DNA of 24,332 nt from RGIG5579 sp045601445 (GTDB lineage Bacteria; Bacillota; Clostridia; Oscillospirales; SIG627), in contig JAZRZQ010000031.1 in assembly GCA_045601445.1 (NCBI GenBank), positions 1 to 24,332 on the forward strand, read 5' to 3'. The notes below the pieces were generated by a model, which worked only from the letters and a program-made list of their open reading frames with translations, had not been told where the DNA came from and did no database searches. Both the position numbers and the translations under genes were made by a program. Positions 14,542 to 22,665 of the stretch are shown here, one piece after another; the stretch's first letter is position 1; every line of letters begins with the position of its first letter.

Positions 14542-14559
14542 AGTATCCTTTACTGATTC

Positions 14560-17121
14560 TTATTTTTCGACTTCTTCCATGACGTAGGCTTCGAGAACGT
14601 CGCCGACGTGGATGTCGTTGAATTTTTCCAGTCCGATACCGCATTCATAGCCCTGTGCCACTTCCTTGGCGTCGTCCTTGAAGCGCTTGAGGGAAGAGAT
14701 CTTGTCCTCGAAGATCACGACGCTGTCGCGAAGAACGCGGATCATACTGTTGCGGGTGACCTTACCGTCGATCACGTAGGAGCCTGCGATCACGCCGACA
14801 CCGGGAACGCGAATGGTCTGACGAACCTCTGCCTGACCGAGCACGTTTTCGCGGAAGGTGGGTGCAAGCATTCCCTTCATCGCGGCTTCGATCTCCTCGA
14901 GGCACTCGTAGATGATGCGGTAAGTACGGATGTCGACCCCGTTGGCGGTGGCGCTTTCGGTCGCACCGCGATCGGGACGGACGTTAAAGCCGACGATGAT
15001 CGCGCCCGAAGCGGCGGCGAGCATCACGTCGTTCTCGGTGATACCGCCGACGGCGGCGTGGATGACCTTAACCTTGACCTCCTCGCAGGAAAGCTTTTCC
15101 AGCGATGCCTTGGCGGCTTCTGCAGAGCCCTGCACGTCGGCCTTGACGATGATGTTCAGCCTCTGTACGCCCTCCTTCATCTGGTTGGAGAAGTCCTCCA
15201 GACTGACCTTGGCGTTGGCGCGGAACTCGTCCTCCTTGGCGGCGTTCTTTCTTTGATCGGCAAGCTCTCTTGCCATTTTTTCGTCCTTGACGGCGTTGAA
15301 GATGTCGCCTGCGCCGGGGACTTGGTCGAGGCCGAGGATCTCAACGGGGACGGAAGGGCCTGCGGTCTTGACCTGCTTGCCCTTGTCGTCGGTCATGGCG
15401 CGGACGCGGCCGACGGCGCCGCCGGCAATAATCACGTCACCCGTGTGGGGCGTACCGGTCTGCACGGGAACGGTGGCAACGGGGCCTCTGCCCTTATCGA
15501 GCTTGGCTTCAATGACAGCACCCTTGGCCTCGCGGTTGGGATTGGCCTTGAGATCGGCCATTTCCGCGACGAGAAGGATGTTCTCCAAAAGATCGGGAAT
15601 GCCCTGCTTGGTCAGAGCGGAAACGGGGACGCAGATCACGTCGCCTCCCCACTCCTCGGGGACCAGATCGTATTTGGTCAATTCCTGCTTGATGGATTCG
15701 GGGTTAGCACCGGGCTTGTCCATCTTGTTGATGGCCACGATGATGGAAACGCCTGCGGCCTTGGCGTGGTTGATGGCCTCTACGGTCTGAGGCATAATAC
15801 CGTCGTCGGCGGCAACGACCAGAACGGCAATATCCGTCAAGCTCGCGCCGCGGGCGCGCATCGCCGTAAAGGCGGCGTGGCCGGGGGTGTCAAGGAATGT
15901 GATGGGCTTTGAGTTGATCTCGATGCGGTAGGCACCGATGTGCTGGGTGATACCGCCCGCCTCCCCTGCGGTGACGTTGGCGTGACGGATGGCGTCGAGA
16001 ATGGAAGTCTTACCGTGGTTAACGTGACCCATAACCACGACAACGGGGCTTCTCTCCTCCAATTCCTCGGCATCGTCCTGATGCTCGTCGATGAGCTTTT
16101 CCTCGATGGTGACGACCTTGAGCGGCTCGGCCTCCGAGCCGAATTCATCGGCCACGAGAGCGGCGGTGTCAAAGTCAATGCTTTGGTTGGCGGTTGCCAT
16201 CGCGCCCATCATCATCAGCTTTTTCATGACCTCGGCAGTCGTAACGCGAAGCTCCTTGGCAAGATCAGAGACCACAATGGTCTCGGGCAGGAAGATGTGG
16301 GTGGGGATGGTGGCGCGAACCGTATTTTCGGGGCCGCGCTTTTTCTTGTCGGCACGGCGGGGACGGCGGGGAGCCATACGGCGGCGCTGTGCCTCGGTAC
16401 CGAATTCGTAGTTTTTCTCGTCGTATTTGGAAAGGTCAATATCAACGATCTTGGTGTCGATGATACGGGTTTCCTTCTTTTTGGCAACAAATTCCGTTTT
16501 GGGGCCGTTGAAAACAGGAGCTTGTGCGGAGGGAGCACGCTTCTCACTTTTTTCTTCGCGCTTCTTTTCGGGCTTGGTGCTTTGGCCGGGTCTTGCGGCG
16601 GCAAAGCGATCGTTCTTCTGTTGCTTTTTCTTTTCCTGCTCGGCAGCCTTTTCCGCGGCGGCCTTTTCCGCGGCGGCACGGGCGGCCTTTTCACGCTCGG
16701 CCTTCTCCTTTTCCTCGGCAAGCCGTCTTTCCTCGGCGGCCTTCTCTGCGGCAAGGCGTGCCTCTTCCGCGGCCTTTTCGGCGGCAAGACGCGCCTCTTC
16801 CGCGGCCTTTTCGGCGGCAATGCGCTCCTCTTCCGCGGCCTTTTCGGCGGCAATGCGCTCCTCTTCGGCTCTCTTGGCCGCTTCCTGCTCCGCCAATTCC
16901 TGCGCGGTCTCCTTGACCTTGAATTTGCCGTCGATGTAGCCGTTCATATCCGCGATCGGAAAACGCGCCATCATCGTCTGCAAGACAAAGCTGACCTCGT
17001 CGGTGTCCAGAACGCCGCCGGTCTGCTTGGTCATACCAAGCTCTCCGAACAGCGAGACGAGATCCTTGCTCTTGATTTCAAGATCCTTTGCCAATTGACT
17101 GATTTTTACTGATTCTGCCAT
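14560..17121 (-). CDS. infB: Translation initiation factor IF-2
   Basis: This GTPase positions initiator tRNA on the ribosome. It has 853 residues. Residues 1-50 form a first IF2_N domain (ISQLAKDLEIKSKDL). An Ala/Glu/Lys helical repeat linker spans about 78-165, and a second IF2_N lies at about 285-330. The G domain follows, with G1 at about 364-372, then DTPGHAAF, NKMDKPGAN and SALTKQG, and the C-terminal initiator-tRNA binding part ends in VGDVLEAYVMEEVEK. G1 reads GHVNHGKTS, with N368 where the translational GTPase family has Asp (codon AAC at 16020-16018). Start ATG 17121 follows GGAGG. It is the central gene of the nusA operon. Confidence 0.97.
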   Translation of the reverse strand: MAESVKISQLAKDLEIKSKDLVSLFGELGMTKQTGGVLDTDEVSFVLQTMMARFPIADMNGYIDGKFKVKETAQELAEQEAAKRAEEERIAAEKAAEEERIAAEKAAEEARLAAEKAAEEARLAAEKAAEERRLAEEKEKAEREKAARAAAEKAAAEKAAEQEKKKQQKNDRFAAARPGQSTKPEKKREEKSEKRAPSAQAPVFNGPKTEFVAKKKETRIIDTKIVDIDLSKYDEKNYEFGTEAQRRRMAPRRPRRADKKKRGPENTVRATIPTHIFLPETIVVSDLAKELRVTTAEVMKKLMMMGAMATANQSIDFDTAALVADEFGSEAEPLKVVTIEEKLIDEHQDDAEELEERSPVVVVMGHVNHGKTSILDAIRHANVTAGEAGGITQHIGAYRIEINSKPITFLDTPGHAAFTAMRARGASLTDIAVLVVAADDGIMPQTVEAINHAKAAGVSIIVAINKMDKPGANPESIKQELTKYDLVPEEWGGDVICVPVSALTKQGIPDLLENILLVAEMADLKANPNREAKGAVIEAKLDKGRGPVATVPVQTGTPHTGDVIIAGGAVGRVRAMTDDKGKQVKTAGPSVPVEILGLDQVPGAGDIFNAVKDEKMARELADQRKNAAKEDEFRANAKVSLEDFSNQMKEGVQRLNIIVKADVQGSAEAAKASLEKLSCEEVKVKVIHAAVGGITENDVMLAAASGAIIVGFNVRPDRGATESATANGVDIRTYRIIYECLEEIEAAMKGMLAPTFRENVLGQAEVRQTIRVPGVGVIAGSYVIDGKVTRNSMIRVLRDSVVIFEDKISSLKRFKDDAKEVAQGYECGIGLEKFNDIHVGDVLEAYVMEEVEK
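16732..16863 (-). repeat. 33-bp tandem repeat inside infB linker
   Basis: About four copies of a 33-base unit are present. The core TTCCGCGGCC recurs at 16765, 16798 and 16831, exactly 33 bases apart, with a more diverged copy before them. They encode 11-residue blocks of the type EEARLAAEKAA, part of a long charged helix. Copy-number change would keep the frame, so length may vary between strains. Confidence 0.8.
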
Positions 17122-17139
17122 AAAATCCCTCCAAACGCT

Positions 17140-17439
17140 TCACAAAGAAGCCAACACTAAATTCATAAAATCACGCGAGACGCTGACCGCGCCAACCTCG
17201 CCCTCGGCGCCGATGGCGGCGGCAAGAGAGGCTTTATCCAGCTTGGTGCGAACCACCATGACCGAGCGGTGCTCCGCCAGCGGCAAGAGCTTTTTTTCCG
17301 CATTTTCGGAAAGATCGGCGGCCAGCAGGATCACGGCGGCCTTGCCGCTTCGAAGCTGCTCGCGCACCAGCGCGCTTCCCACCGTCAGCCTTCCTGCGCG
17401 GCGGGCAAGCCCCAGAGCGCCGCAAAGCTTTTCGTTCAT
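17140..17439 (-). CDS. L7Ae/L30e-family RNA-binding protein (YlxQ-like)
   Basis: The protein has 99 residues from ATG 17439; the longer in-frame reading back to 17538 overlaps ylxR and is unlikely. MNEKLCGALGLARRAGRLTVG and the AAVILLAADLSENAEKKL stretch match the ribosomal L7Ae family proteins found between ylxR and infB in Bacillota, which bind kink-turn RNA. Its ATG overlaps the ylxR stop as ATGA, so translation is coupled. Confidence 0.9.
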   Translation of the reverse strand: MNEKLCGALGLARRAGRLTVGSALVREQLRSGKAAVILLAADLSENAEKKLLPLAEHRSVMVVRTKLDKASLAAAIGAEGEVGAVSVSRDFMNLVLASL

Positions 17440-17699
17440 TCGCTCAGACTCTCCTCTAACTGCACCCAGATCTCCGCCGGAATCTCTACGTTCAGATTGC
17501 GCTCCAGGCGCTTGGACTTGCGCGCCTTCTGAAGACAAGCCTTCTTCGGGCAGAGATAGACGCCTCTTCCGTTGGCCTTTCCGCTCCCGTCCAAAAGGAT
17601 CTCCCCCTCGGGCGTGCGAACCACACGGATCAACTCTCGCTTTGTTTTTTGCTCGTTACAGCCCGCACAGCGGCGCAACGGCTGTTTTTTTTCTGCCAT
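17436..17699 (-). CDS. ylxR: YlxR/DUF448 nucleic-acid-binding protein
   Basis: The 87-residue protein has the signatures RRCAGCNEQKTKRELIRVV and GKANGRGVYLC of the YlxR (DUF448) family, which lies between nusA and ylxQ across Bacillota. The family has been linked to RNA binding and gene regulation. It starts three bases after nusA, with AAGG inside the nusA end. Confidence 0.94.
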   Translation of the reverse strand: MAEKKQPLRRCAGCNEQKTKRELIRVVRTPEGEILLDGSGKANGRGVYLCPKKACLQKARKSKRLERNLNVEIPAEIWVQLEESLSE

Positions 17700-17702
17700 T
17701 TC

Positions 17703-18728
17703 TTATTCTGCCTTGATGTCGATCTTATATCCCGTGATCTTGGCGGCCAGACGGACGTTCTGCCCCTCTTTGCCGATGGCAAGGGAGAGCTGATCTGCAG
17801 CCACGGTGACCTGACAGGTCTTGTCATCGCCCACCTGAACGGACTGAACCGTAGCGGGAGAAAGGCTCGAAGCAATAAAGGCGGCGGGATCGTTGCTGTA
17901 CTGGATCAGATCGATCTTTTCGCCGGGAACCTCCTTGAGAATGGACGCCTTACGCATTCCCTTCAGGCCGATGCAGCTTCCGATCGGATCGACGTTTTCA
18001 TCACGCGAATAGACGGCGACCTTCGTGCGGCTGCCCGCTTCTCTGGCAACGGCGTGAATGATGACCGTGCCGTCCTGAATCTCGGGAACCTCCGTCTCAA
18101 AGAGACGCTTGATGAAATTGGGATGGGTACGGGAAAGGACGATGATGGGATTGCGAGTCTCCTTTTTGACCTCGCAAACGTACACCTTGACGTGATCGCC
18201 CACCTTGAAGCGATCGGTGGGGAGCTGCTCCGCACGGACCAGGGTGGCCTGCGTGTTTTCAAACTCGAGGATGATGTTGCCCGTCATACGCTCGATGATC
18301 ATAACCGTGCCGGTGATGATTCCCTCGGTCTTCTTTTCGTACTCCTCGATCAGCTTGCCGCGCTCCGCCTCACGGATGCCCTGCACGATGACCTGTCTTG
18401 CGTTCTGTGCGGGGATTCTGGCGAAGTTCTTGGGCTTGAATTCATATTCCTGCACGTCACCGAGCTTGGCGCGCTTCAGCTTCTTTTTGGCCGTTTCCAG
18501 ATCAATCTCGCAGACGGGGTTCTGAACCTCCTCCACGACCGTCATCAGGCGGTACATCTTCACCGTGCGCTTGGCCGGATCAATCGCGATGCGCACGTTG
18601 CTTTCGTTATTGTTCTCCTTGCGATAGCCGGCAAGCAGGGCGGCTTCCACCTTTTCGAGCATAAACTCCTTGGGGATGCCTTTTTCTCTCTCCAATGCTT
18701 CCAGCGCGTCAAAAAGCTCGTTGTTCAT
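17703..18728 (-). CDS. nusA: Transcription termination/antitermination factor NusA
   Basis: The protein has 341 residues, the short Bacillota form without acidic repeats. The RNA-polymerase-binding N-terminal domain covers about 1-125 (MNNELFDALEALEREKGIPKE style start). An S1 domain covers about 135-200. KH1 is entered through RTHPNFIKRLFETEVPEI and includes DPIGSCIGLKGMR, and KH2 ends in LAIGKEGQNVRLAAKITG. It would modulate pausing and intrinsic termination, including at the two T-box terminators in this window. AAAGGA precedes ATG 18728. Confidence 0.97.
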   Translation of the reverse strand: MNNELFDALEALEREKGIPKEFMLEKVEAALLAGYRKENNNESNVRIAIDPAKRTVKMYRLMTVVEEVQNPVCEIDLETAKKKLKRAKLGDVQEYEFKPKNFARIPAQNARQVIVQGIREAERGKLIEEYEKKTEGIITGTVMIIERMTGNIILEFENTQATLVRAEQLPTDRFKVGDHVKVYVCEVKKETRNPIIVLSRTHPNFIKRLFETEVPEIQDGTVIIHAVAREAGSRTKVAVYSRDENVDPIGSCIGLKGMRKASILKEVPGEKIDLIQYSNDPAAFIASSLSPATVQSVQVGDDKTCQVTVAADQLSLAIGKEGQNVRLAAKITGYKIDIKAE

Positions 18729-18765
18729 GATATTTTCCTTTCGTGTCGTCCCGTTTTCGGGCTCC

Positions 18766-19251
18766 TTACAAATTTTCGTAAACCGTGGTGATTTTTGCGA
18801 TCTGCTCCGCCTTCAGAAAAAGGCTTTCCGTGCCGATCGTGAGGGTAACGTCGCCGTTGTCGTAAGAGGTGAGAATGCCCTCGGGCTCCTTCGTGCCGCC
18901 CTGTGCAACGAAAAGACGCGCCCGCACCCTTTTCCCGAGGTAATAGTCAAAATGCTCGAGACGCACCAAATCGCGCTCCAGCCCTGCGCTGGACACCTCG
19001 AGATAGTACATTTGGTCGATGGGGTCGTTTTCATCAAGAAGGGGACTGATCAGATGCGTAACGGCCTCGCAGTCGGCAAGGTCGATCGCCTTTGAGCGGT
19101 CGGGATGCTCAATGGTGACCAGAAGGTTGTAATCCGCACCTTCTTTATAGTAATCCACGTCCCAAAGCAGATAGCCTGCCTGCTCGACGGCGTCGCGAAT
19201 GATGCTTTCCACCAGGCTCGCGATCTTTCCTCTTCCCTTTTTTTCTGCCAA
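18766..19251 (-). CDS. rimP: Ribosome maturation factor RimP
   Basis: The 161-residue protein promotes 30S assembly. Typical parts are LLWDVDYYKEGADYNLLVTI, CEAVTHLISPLLDENDPI, and YYLEVSSAGLERDL, the last being the family hallmark. The start codon is TTG (19251), preceded by AAGGAGAGG; no ATG lies near the expected N-terminus. It is the first gene of the nusA operon, about 95 bases after the promoter. Confidence 0.95.
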   Translation of the reverse strand: MAEKKGRGKIASLVESIIRDAVEQAGYLLWDVDYYKEGADYNLLVTIEHPDRSKAIDLADCEAVTHLISPLLDENDPIDQMYYLEVSSAGLERDLVRLEHFDYYLGKRVRARLFVAQGGTKEPEGILTSYDNGDVTLTIGTESLFLKAEQIAKITTVYENL

Positions 19252-19299
19252 AGCGCACCTCTCCTTGAGAATTTCGAAAAATCCTCTTTACAACAAAGC

Positions 19300-19325
19300 G
19301 AGTAGAGCGAAATCTCACTCTACTC
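19300..19325 (-). promoter_or_regulatory. Leader hairpin of the rimP-nusA operon
   Basis: GAGTAGAG (19300-19307) pairs perfectly with CTCTACTC (19318-19325). Two more pairs lie inside after one mismatch, with a 4-base loop. It lies in the predicted leader between the -10 (19351) and the rimP start (19251). No T-run follows on the minus strand, so it is not an intrinsic terminator. A regulatory or RNA-stability role is possible. Confidence 0.5.
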
Positions 19326-19350
19326 CCATACACCTTATTCTTACGTTAAC

Positions 19351-19379
19351 AGTATACCACGGGACTACAAAAAAATCAA
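19351..19379 (-). promoter_or_regulatory. Promoter of the rimP-nusA-infB operon
   Basis: On the minus strand there is a -35 TTGATT (19379-19374), a 17-base spacer and a -10 TATACT (19356-19351). It is divergent from the promoter at 19410-19438. Confidence 0.8.
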
Positions 19380-19409
19380 TCCTTTTTTGAAAAAAACTTC
19401 TTATGTATA

Positions 19410-19438
19410 TTGTCACGGGTGGAAAAATGTGCTAAAAT
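19410..19438 (+). promoter_or_regulatory. Promoter of the capA-like gene pair
   Basis: The -35 is TTGTCA (19410-19415), the spacer is 17 bases and the -10 is TAAAAT (19433-19438). It gives a leader of about 40 bases before ATG 19485, and it excludes the longer in-frame reading that begins at 19410. Confidence 0.8.
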
Positions 19439-19484
19439 GAACCCACCACAACGGCCCACGAGGCCAAAAAAAGGAGATACACCA

Positions 19485-20792
19485 ATGAAAATGACGATGA
19501 CCGCCACGGGCGACACCATTCTCATTCAGGGATTCCCCGAAGGGGGCTATGCCGGCTACGATCGGATCTGTCGCTACATCGGCAAAGGGCAGGCCAGATT
19601 CGGAAACCTGGAAACCTGTGTTACGGATTTCAGCTGTTACCCCTCTTACATCAGCGGCGGTACTTGGATGAATACAAACGAGCGCGTGCTCGATCAGATC
19701 CTCTCGTTCGGTATGAACTTTATGGGCTTTGCCAACAACCACACGCTGGACTTCGGCCCGCAGGGACTTTTGCAAACGGTCGAAAACCTTTACAAGCGCG
19801 GCGTGGCTACGGCAGGCGCGGGCAGAAATCTGTTCGAGGCCTCCAAGCCCGTATTCCGTGATTTTGAGGGTGGAAGAGTGGCCTTTATCGCCGTCACCTC
19901 GATCGGCACGAACCCTGCCGCGATGGCGGGTGACGCTTCCCGCTCCCTGCCCGGACGCCCCGGCAGCAACGGCCTGCATTACGCAACGAAGATGCGCGTG
20001 CCCAAAGAGGATATCGAGATCTTGAACGAGATCGCCGAGTCGACCGGCATCAACGCGCGCGACGCTCTCAGCCGCAAGAACGGCTTTTTGCCGCCTCTGC
20101 CCGAGGGCGCGGCCGCGTTCGGCAGTATGATGTTCTACCCCACCGAGGGCGAGAGCGAAAAATTCACCTACTGCAACAAGCGCGATCTGGCGCGCATTCT
20201 CGACGCGATCAAGGACGCCAGCTACATTGCCGATTACACCGTAATTATGTTCCACGCACACGAGATCAAGGGTCTGGAGAACAACAAGCCCGCCGATTTC
20301 CACAAGGAATTTGCTCACGCCTGCATTGACGCGGGCGCTTGCGCGGTCATCGGCGGCGGTACGCACGAACTAAAGCCGATCGAGATCTACAACGGCAAGC
20401 CGATCTTCTATTCGCTGGGCGACTTCTGCTTCCAGAGCAACATCGTGGAGCGTCAGGCACCCGATATGCTCGACAAATTCAACCTGCCCGCTCTGAGTGA
20501 CATTCAAGCGCTGGCCACCAAGAACAAGAATTGGACGCGCGGCCACCACACCCAGAAGGAAAACTTCCGCACCGTCATCCCTTACTTTGAATTCGAGGAC
20601 GGCAAGATGACCCATCTGGAATTGCTTCCCGTTGACCTCGGCTTTGAAAAGCCCCGCACCTTCAAGGGACTTCCTTACGTCTCCGAGGGTGAGATCGCAG
20701 AGGAAATCTTCCAAACGCTCGACGAGCTTTCCACGCCCTACGGAACGCGCCTTTCGATGCAGGACGGCGTGATCCGCGTGGCGCTGGACTGA
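19485..20792 (+). CDS. CapA/PgsA-family metallophosphatase-like protein, copy 1
   Basis: The 435-residue protein starts at ATG 19485 after AAAGGAG. It has the motifs of the CapA fold related to calcineurin-like phosphatases: TATGD (D10), FGNLET (N41, E43), FANNHTLDFG (N84, N85, H86, D89), MFHAHEIKG, GGGTHELKPIEIYNGKP and FYSLGDF. CapA/PgsA proteins are linked to poly-gamma-glutamate capsule synthesis, but family members of other function are common. No signal peptide or membrane segment is visible, unlike membrane-anchored PgsA, and no capB/capC neighbour is present. A cytoplasmic phosphoesterase or amide-processing role is therefore as likely. It is followed after 23 bases by a close paralogue. 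Confidence 0.85.
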   Translation: MKMTMTATGDTILIQGFPEGGYAGYDRICRYIGKGQARFGNLETCVTDFSCYPSYISGGTWMNTNERVLDQILSFGMNFMGFANNHTLDFGPQGLLQTVENLYKRGVATAGAGRNLFEASKPVFRDFEGGRVAFIAVTSIGTNPAAMAGDASRSLPGRPGSNGLHYATKMRVPKEDIEILNEIAESTGINARDALSRKNGFLPPLPEGAAAFGSMMFYPTEGESEKFTYCNKRDLARILDAIKDASYIADYTVIMFHAHEIKGLENNKPADFHKEFAHACIDAGACAVIGGGTHELKPIEIYNGKPIFYSLGDFCFQSNIVERQAPDMLDKFNLPALSDIQALATKNKNWTRGHHTQKENFRTVIPYFEFEDGKMTHLELLPVDLGFEKPRTFKGLPYVSEGEIAEEIFQTLDELSTPYGTRLSMQDGVIRVALD

Positions 20793-20815
20793 TAGGGTAG
20801 AAAGGAGACGGACCA

Positions 20816-22126
20816 ATGAAAATGACCATGACTGCAACCGGCGACTCCATCCTCATTCAGGGATACCAAGAGGGCGGCTACCCCGGCTTTCACGAAGTAC
20901 GCGACTATCTGGCCAAGGGACAGGCAAGATTCGGCAATCTTGAGACCTGCGTGACCGATTGGACCTGCTACGGCTCCGCTTACTGCGGAGGCACTTGGCT
21001 GAATACCGAGGAGCGCGTGCTCGACCAGATCGTAAATTTCGGTATGAACTTTTTGTCCTTTGCCAACAACCACGCCATGGACTTCGGCCCTGACGGACTG
21101 CTGCAGACCTGCGAAAACGTCAAAAAGCGCGGTGTCGCGCTGGCCGGTGCGGGTGCGGATCTCTACGAGGCCTCAAAGCCCGTATTCCGCGATCTTCCCG
21201 CCGGACGCGTCGCCTTTATCGCCGTGGCCTCTTCCACCTCGAACGACGCCGCCAGAGCCGGCGTGGCCTCGCCCTCTCTCAAGGGCAGACCCGGCTTGAA
21301 CGGCCTGCTTTTCAGCTCCAAGCTTGCGGTCAACCGTGAGCACTTCGACGCGCTTTGCCGCATTGCCAAGGAAACGAAAATGAACGGTCAGGCTGACATT
21401 TCCCGTATGACCGGCTTTGCCGCACCGCTGCCAGAGGGTGTCGGTGACTTCGGCGGAATGAGAATCGTTTTGTCCGAGGACGGCAAAGAGGGGATGCAGA
21501 CCGCCTGCAACAAGCGCGATCTGGAGCGCGTGCTGAATGCCATCCGCGATGCCAAATACATTGCCGATTACGTGGTCGTGATGCTCCACGGTCACGAGGT
21601 TTCCGGTGTCAACAACGACCACCCCGCCGCCTTCCACGAGGAATTTGCCCACGCCTGCATCGACGAGGGCGCTTGTGCGATCATCGGTACGGGCACGCAC
21701 CAGTTCAAGCCGATCGAGATCTACAACGGCAAGCCGATCTTCTATTCGCTCGGCAATTTCTGCTACCAGAGCAACGTTCTCGAGCGTCAGCCGCAGGACG
21801 TTCTGGAAAAATACAACTTCGAGCCGATGAGCGACGTTCAGGCGCTGGCCAAGAAAAACAAGGACTGGACCATCGGTCTGCACACGCAATCCAAGAATTT
21901 CCGCACCGTCATTCCCTATATGGAATTTGAAGACGGAACAATGACCCACCTCGAATTGAAGCCGATCGACCTCGGCTTTGATAAGCCCCGCACCTTCAAG
22001 GGGGTTCCCTGCTTTGCCGACGAAAGAGTTTCCGAGGAAATCTTCGGAACGCTCACCGAGCTTTGCGGCCGTTACGGCACCAAGCTCGAAAAGGACGGCG
22101 AGGTGATCCGCGTGGTTCTTCCCTGA
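20816..22126 (+). CDS. CapA/PgsA-family metallophosphatase-like protein, copy 2
   Basis: The 436-residue protein starts at ATG 20816 after AAAGGAG. It aligns end to end with the preceding gene at roughly two-thirds identity by eye, almost without gaps, sharing TATGD, FGNLETC, FANNHAMDFG, GTHQFKPIEI and FYSLGNF. The two differ mostly in the substrate-facing middle (for example about residues 140-240) and in TWL/TWM type changes. It too lacks an export signal. The pair arose by tandem duplication and is co-transcribed, ending at the terminator at 22152. It is not a pseudogene, because all motifs are kept. Confidence 0.85.
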   Translation: MKMTMTATGDSILIQGYQEGGYPGFHEVRDYLAKGQARFGNLETCVTDWTCYGSAYCGGTWLNTEERVLDQIVNFGMNFLSFANNHAMDFGPDGLLQTCENVKKRGVALAGAGADLYEASKPVFRDLPAGRVAFIAVASSTSNDAARAGVASPSLKGRPGLNGLLFSSKLAVNREHFDALCRIAKETKMNGQADISRMTGFAAPLPEGVGDFGGMRIVLSEDGKEGMQTACNKRDLERVLNAIRDAKYIADYVVVMLHGHEVSGVNNDHPAAFHEEFAHACIDEGACAIIGTGTHQFKPIEIYNGKPIFYSLGNFCYQSNVLERQPQDVLEKYNFEPMSDVQALAKKNKDWTIGLHTQSKNFRTVIPYMEFEDGTMTHLELKPIDLGFDKPRTFKGVPCFADERVSEEIFGTLTELCGRYGTKLEKDGEVIRVVLP

Positions 22127-22151
22127 CGGATCCGAGATTTTTTGTTTCAAG

Positions 22152-22184
22152 AAGGCACGCTTCTGCCGTGAAGCGTGCCTTTTC
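22152..22184 (+). terminator. Intrinsic terminator of the capA-like pair
   Basis: AAGGCACGCTTC (22152-22163) pairs with GAAGCGTGCCTT (22170-22181) around a 6-base loop, followed by TTC and a T-rich tract up to about 22198. Confidence 0.85.
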
Positions 22185-22198
22185 TCGTGCTCTTTTTC

Positions 22199-22227
22199 TT
22201 GCCAAATCCAAAAGGCTTTGCTATAAT
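22199..22227 (+). promoter_or_regulatory. Promoter of the small-protein/endonuclease operon
   Basis: The -35 is TTGCCA (22199-22204), the spacer is 17 bases and the -10 is a perfect TATAAT (22222-22227). It lies just after the preceding terminator. Confidence 0.85.
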
Positions 22228-22260
22228 AAGGAAAAAGCAAACATGCAAAGGAGCTTCGGT

Positions 22261-22665
22261 ATGACGCTGGTGGTTTGTGTAGACGACGCGCTCGGGATGA
22301 TGTTCAATCGCCGCAGACAAAGCCGCGACCGCGCACTGCGGGAGCGTATTCTTTCACGCAAGGGCAAGGCACAGCTTTGGATGAGTGCGTATTCGGCCGA
22401 GCTGTTTCAAGAAACGGACGGCACAAGGATTTGCAAGGCTCTGCCGACCGAGGCGGACGGCGAGGCTTTCGTTTTCGTGGAGAACGGGCCGATGCCCGAA
22501 GCGCCTGACGAGATTTACCTCTACCGCTGGAACAGACGCTATCCTGCCGACCGATACTTCCAAGTGGATTTGACGAAGTACGAGCTGATCTCGCGCGAGG
22601 ACTTCGCAGGCTTCTCACACGAAAAAATTACCGAAGAACACTATAAAAGGAGAACGGACGAATGA
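22261..22665 (+). CDS. Small conserved-type hypothetical protein
   Basis: The protein has 134 residues from ATG 22261, seven bases after AAAGGAG (22247-22253). An in-frame ATG at 22243 would leave almost no leader after the promoter. I do not recognise an enzymatic motif. The N-terminus TLVVCVDDALGMMFNRRRQS is hydrophobic then acidic then strongly basic. A FVFVENGPMPEAPDEIYLYR segment and a YPADRYFQVDL segment follow. Proteins of this appearance occur in Clostridia; some may carry a ribonuclease Z label, but no HxHxDH motif is present. No signal peptide is visible. It ends by a 4-base ATGA overlap with the endonuclease, so the two are made together, and it could act as a partner or cytoplasmic inhibitor of that nuclease (inference). 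Confidence 0.8.
   Translation: MTLVVCVDDALGMMFNRRRQSRDRALRERILSRKGKAQLWMSAYSAELFQETDGTRICKALPTEADGEAFVFVENGPMPEAPDEIYLYRWNRRYPADRYFQVDLTKYELISREDFAGFSHEKITEEHYKRRTDE

Noticed and set aside
14608..17112. Long plus-strand frames opposite infB
   Set aside because: These are shadows of a fully conserved IF2 gene. The repetitive Gly/Phe/Leu-rich translation comes from the repeat region read backwards.
17440..17538. Longer start for the YlxQ-like protein
   Set aside because: It would overlap ylxR by about 100 bases, and its extra residues do not resemble the family. The ATGA overlap at 17436-17439 is the natural start.
19410..19484. Upstream extension of the first capA-like gene
   Set aside because: The frame is open, but a promoter with its -10 at 19433-19438 lies inside it, and the strong ribosome site points to ATG 19485.
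22261..22665. Ribonuclease Z as the identity of the small protein
   Set aside because: There is no HxHxDH motif or metallo-beta-lactamase fold signature in 134 residues.
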